The notes under the pieces: generated by a model
Told to the model about the DNA's origin: nothing
Seen by the model: only the letters and a program-made list of their open reading frames with translations
The model's database searches: none
Made by a program: the position numbers and the translations under genes
Assembly: GCF_030817655.1 (NCBI RefSeq)
Contig: NZ_JAUSZM010000003.1
Coordinates: 10,106,001-10,170,000 of the forward strand
From: Streptomyces sp. V4I2
GTDB taxonomy: Bacteria > Actinomycetota > Actinomycetes > Streptomycetales > Streptomycetaceae
Direction of reading: 5' to 3'
Length of the DNA: 64,000 bases
In this document: in pieces, positions 61,406 through 64,000 of the stretch
How the letters are laid out: each line of letters opens with the position of its first letter
Position numbering within the stretch: position 1 is the first letter of the stretch

Positions 61406-62182
61406 ATGGTGCGGTCGTGGGGCCAACAAGGGGACGTGTTCGCCGCCAAAGGCCGGTACGCGGTGCAACTGACGGACCTGACCAAGCAGTTCGGCGAGGG
61501 TCCGACGGCCGTCCTGGCGCTGGACAGGGTCAGCCTGGGCATCGAGCCCGGTACGTTCACGGCGGTGATGGGCCCCTCGGGCTCGGGCAAGAGCACGTTC
61601 CTGCACTGTGCGGCCGGCCTCGACAGGCCCACCTCGGGGGAGGTCCGCCTCGGCGGCCAGGACCTGGCGGCACTCAGAGAGCGACGGCTGACGGAGTTGC
61701 GGCGCACCCGCATCGGTTTCGTCTTCCAGGCCTTCAACCTCCTCCCCTCTCTCACTGTGGAGCAGAACATCACGCTGCCCCTGCGGCTGGCCGGCAAGGA
61801 GGTGGACGCGGCCTGGTTCCACCACATCATGACCACCGTCGGCCTCGGCGACTGCCTCGCGCGCTTTCCCGCGCAGCTCTCCGGCGGTCAGCAGCAACGG
61901 GTGGCGATCGCGCGCGCCCTCGTCACCCGCCCCCAGGTGATTTTCGCCGACGAGCCCACCGGAGCACTCGACCCGCAGACCGCCCGGGACATCCTGGGCC
62001 TGCTGCGGCAGGCGGTCACCGATCTGCACCAGACGGTGATCATGGTCACGCACGACCCGGTGGCCGCCGCACACACCGACCACGCTGTCTTCCTGAGCAC
62101 CGGTCGCATCGTCGATGAAATGGGCGCACCGAGCGCGGACCGTGTCGCGGAAGTCCTCTCCGGCCTGCGGAGGACCGCCTGA
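61406..62182 (+). CDS. ABC transporter ATP-binding protein (MacB/LolD type)
   Basis: A 258-residue ATPase. Walker A is 'VMGPSGSGKSTFLHCAAGL' (about 54-72), Q-loop 'FVFQAFNLLPSLTVEQNI', signature 'LSGGQQQRVAIARALV' and Walker B 'VIFADEPTGALD', then 'VIMVTHDPVAA' with the switch His. It belongs to the type VII (mechanotransmission) class that works with FtsX-like permeases to export antibiotics or peptides, or remove lipoproteins. The ATG at 61406 follows GAGGAG; ATG 61373 is an in-frame alternative. It shares one base with the permease gene (TGATG). Confidence 0.94.
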   Translation: MVRSWGQQGDVFAAKGRYAVQLTDLTKQFGEGPTAVLALDRVSLGIEPGTFTAVMGPSGSGKSTFLHCAAGLDRPTSGEVRLGGQDLAALRERRLTELRRTRIGFVFQAFNLLPSLTVEQNITLPLRLAGKEVDAAWFHHIMTTVGLGDCLARFPAQLSGGQQQRVAIARALVTRPQVIFADEPTGALDPQTARDILGLLRQAVTDLHQTVIMVTHDPVAAAHTDHAVFLSTGRIVDEMGAPSADRVAEVLSGLRRTA

Positions 62183-64000
62183 TGCTGAGCCTCGCCCTGC
62201 TGACGCTGAAGGCCCGCAAGGGCGGTTTCGCCGGTACGTTCGTCGCGTTGCTGCTGGGTGCCGCCGTCCTCAGCGCCTGCGGCATGCTCCTGGAGTCGGG
62301 CATACGGGCCGGGTCGTCCCCCGAGCGATACGCGGCGGCCGACGCGGTCGTCGCGGGCCGGCAGGAAGTGGAACTGACCCTGAAGGACCTGGACGGATCG
62401 TCCCTCAAGGAGTCGCAGCCGCTGCCGGAACGCGTACCGCTGGCAGCCTCGGTGGCCGACCGGATCACTGGCGTCGACGGCGTCAGGTCGGTGATCGCGG
62501 ACATAGGCGCAGCGGTGCGCCTGGTGACCGGGGACGGGCAGCCGGTGGCCGGGCGGCACGGCTCGGCACCGGAGGCGCACAACTGGTCGGGCCTGTCCCT
62601 CGGCGACTTCCGACTGACCGCCGGCCACGCACCGCGCACGGCCGGGGAGATCGCCCTGGACACCGAGATCGCCGGACGGGCGGGCATCCGCCCTGGGGAC
62701 GAGGTCCGCCTCATGACCACGTCCGTGCCCCGTACCTTCGAGGTCGCCGGACTCGTCACGCTGAAGGACGGCCGGGCGCCCCGCCGGTCGGTCGCGTTCA
62801 TGTCCGAACCGGCCCTGCGCCAACTGGCGCCCGCGCCCTCCGCGTACGCCTTCGGTGTCCTCGCCGCCCCCGGTACGTCACCCGAGCGACTGGCCGACGA
62901 CATCAAGGCGGCGCTCGACGACGACACGCTCGCCGTGCACACGGGGGAGGGGCGCGGACGGGTGGAGTTCCTCGACATCACCGCCAGCGGGTCGAATCTC
63001 GTGGTGCTGGCGGCCGCGGTCGGCGGCAACGTCCTGCTCATCGCCGTCTTCGTGCTGTTCGCCACGACATCGCTGTCCATCCGGCACCGCCGCCGGGAGA
63101 TCGCGCTGCTGCGCGCGATCGGCACCACACCCGGTCAGATCCGGCGCCTGGTCGCCGCGGAGGCCGCCGTCACAGGCCTGGTCGCCGGGGCGCTGGGCTG
63201 TCCGGTCGGGCTGGTCCTGGTGTACTGGCTGCGCGACCGGTTCGCCGGACACGGCATCGTGCCGCCCGACTTCGGGCTCGCCATCAGCCCGTTGCCCTTC
63301 CTCGCGGCGGTGCTCGTGACCGTGCTGACCGCGCTGGTCGCGGTACTGTCCGCCTCTGGGCGCGCGACCCGGATACGGCCGACGGAGGCGCTCGGAGAAG
63401 CCGCGCTGGAGGCCCCCGGTCTCGGCCGCGGACGCAAGGTCGCCGGCAGTGTGCTCCTTGTCCTGGCGGCGGGCATCTTCGCCGCCGGCCTCGCGCAGAA
63501 CGCCGACTTCTTCACCCTTGTCGGGCTCGCCAACTCCCTCGTACTCCTCCTCGTGATCGCCGTCGCAGTGCTCGGCCCGCTGGTCTCCCGCGCCGCCGTA
63601 CGCCTGCTCGGCCCGCTGGTGAACAGGACCGGCGTCACGGGCTTCCTGGCGGCGGCCAACACGCGGGCCAACGTGGGCAGACTGGCCGGTGCGATCACAC
63701 CGCTCGTGCTCGCCGTCGCCTTCGCGTCGACCGTGGTCTTCACCCAGACCACCGGCCTGAGGGAGTCGGCCGACCAACTGCGGTCCGGCCTTGTCGCTGA
63801 CCACGTCCTCACGGCGCCGTCCGGGGTGTCACCCGAACTGGCCCACAAGGTGAGGGACATGAAGCAGGTGCGGTCCGCCACCGGAATCGTGAAATCCAAG
63901 GTCGTGGCGGTGGGCAGGCTGCTGGGCGCAGAGGCGTCCGTCTCGCTCAGCGCGCAGGGCGTGGACCCCCGCGCCCTCGGCACCGCACTCGATCTGCGGT
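62182..64000 (+). CDS. FtsX-like ABC transporter permease (partial, runs off right edge)
   Basis: About 606 codons are seen and the frame is still open at the edge. Helix 1 is at about 15-35 ('TFVALLLGAAVLSACGML'). A large extracytoplasmic domain (about 40-275) is next, then FtsX-type helices: 'NLVVLAAAVGGNVLLIAVFV', 'REIALLRAIGTTPGQIRRLV' (coupling motif), 'ISPLPFLAAVLVTVLTALVA' and 'NSLVLLLVIAVAVLGPLVSR'. A second MacB-like periplasmic domain starts at about 535. This is the two-domain permease (usually about 830 residues) of a MacB-type exporter. The ATG at 62182 overlaps the ATPase stop. Confidence 0.93.
   Translation, partial: MLSLALLTLKARKGGFAGTFVALLLGAAVLSACGMLLESGIRAGSSPERYAAADAVVAGRQEVELTLKDLDGSSLKESQPLPERVPLAASVADRITGVDGVRSVIADIGAAVRLVTGDGQPVAGRHGSAPEAHNWSGLSLGDFRLTAGHAPRTAGEIALDTEIAGRAGIRPGDEVRLMTTSVPRTFEVAGLVTLKDGRAPRRSVAFMSEPALRQLAPAPSAYAFGVLAAPGTSPERLADDIKAALDDDTLAVHTGEGRGRVEFLDITASGSNLVVLAAAVGGNVLLIAVFVLFATTSLSIRHRRREIALLRAIGTTPGQIRRLVAAEAAVTGLVAGALGCPVGLVLVYWLRDRFAGHGIVPPDFGLAISPLPFLAAVLVTVLTALVAVLSASGRATRIRPTEALGEAALEAPGLGRGRKVAGSVLLVLAAGIFAAGLAQNADFFTLVGLANSLVLLLVIAVAVLGPLVSRAAVRLLGPLVNRTGVTGFLAAANTRANVGRLAGAITPLVLAVAFASTVVFTQTTGLRESADQLRSGLVADHVLTAPSGVSPELAHKVRDMKQVRSATGIVKSKVVAVGRLLGAEASVSLSAQGVDPRALGTALDLR

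Overview
This window is chromosomal DNA from a high-GC actinobacterium, almost certainly a Streptomyces. GC is high throughout, GTG starts and 1-4 bp start/stop overlaps are common, and the gene families are typical of the genus: SigE-family sigma factor, GT39 protein mannosyltransferase, DUF7144, DUF8129-like, DUF4097-like, SpoIIE/GAF phosphatases, NB-ARC/TPR proteins. No ribosomal or other core operon is present. The density of transposons, truncated genes and fossil fragments suggests a flexible chromosome arm.

Layout. 0-5 kb: an edge-truncated 4Fe-4S (QueG-like) gene with two identical TetR-type operators, a TetR regulator divergent from a haloalkane dehalogenase, and an MmpL exporter with a strong terminator. 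5-12.6 kb: a SigE-type sigma factor with a repeat-rich membrane protein, a protein mannosyltransferase, a small P-loop kinase, a membrane-anchored NB-ARC/TPR protein and an exo/endonuclease-phosphatase family protein. 12.8-16.8 kb: one DUF7144 membrane-protein gene cut into three pieces by an IS110-family and an IS607-family element, both of the kinds known to be RNA-guided. 16.9-28.4 kb: PolX, a CapA-like protein, a DUF8129-like helical protein, a DUF1963 protein, a spermidine-synthase-like membrane protein, and an undescribed pair made of a P-loop ATPase and a periplasmic binding lipoprotein. 28.4-31 kb: Tn3 fossils flanking an Eis-like acetyltransferase that has lost its 3' end.

31-43.7 kb is an aromatic-degradation region. 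LysR and pcaF-pcaI-pcaJ (3-oxoadipate to succinyl-CoA and acetyl-CoA) lie near an oppositely oriented operon for hydroxyquinol 1,2-dioxygenase, maleylacetate reductase and an aromatic-acid MFS transporter. Together they would take hydroxyquinol through maleylacetate and 3-oxoadipate to central metabolism. The FAD monooxygenase that should feed the pathway is truncated. An IclR regulator, a PP2C phosphatase and a LacI fossil lie between.

43.7-51.5 kb holds a sugar ABC transporter of the xylose/ribose type. It diverges from a GAF/PP2C/HATPase switch protein that is translationally coupled to a second, paralogous sugar-binding lipoprotein. 52.4-59.2 kb holds a tRNA-Trp, a cold-shock gene, a GtrA-like protein, a shortened DUF4097-like gene with a GTTGC motif cluster, a phosphotransferase and Hsp20, among many decayed genes (NB-ARC, ferritin-like, hemerythrin, DUF2243, CtaG, ureF, LuxR). 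The window ends with a NarL-type two-component system divergent from a MacB-like ABC exporter that runs off the right edge.
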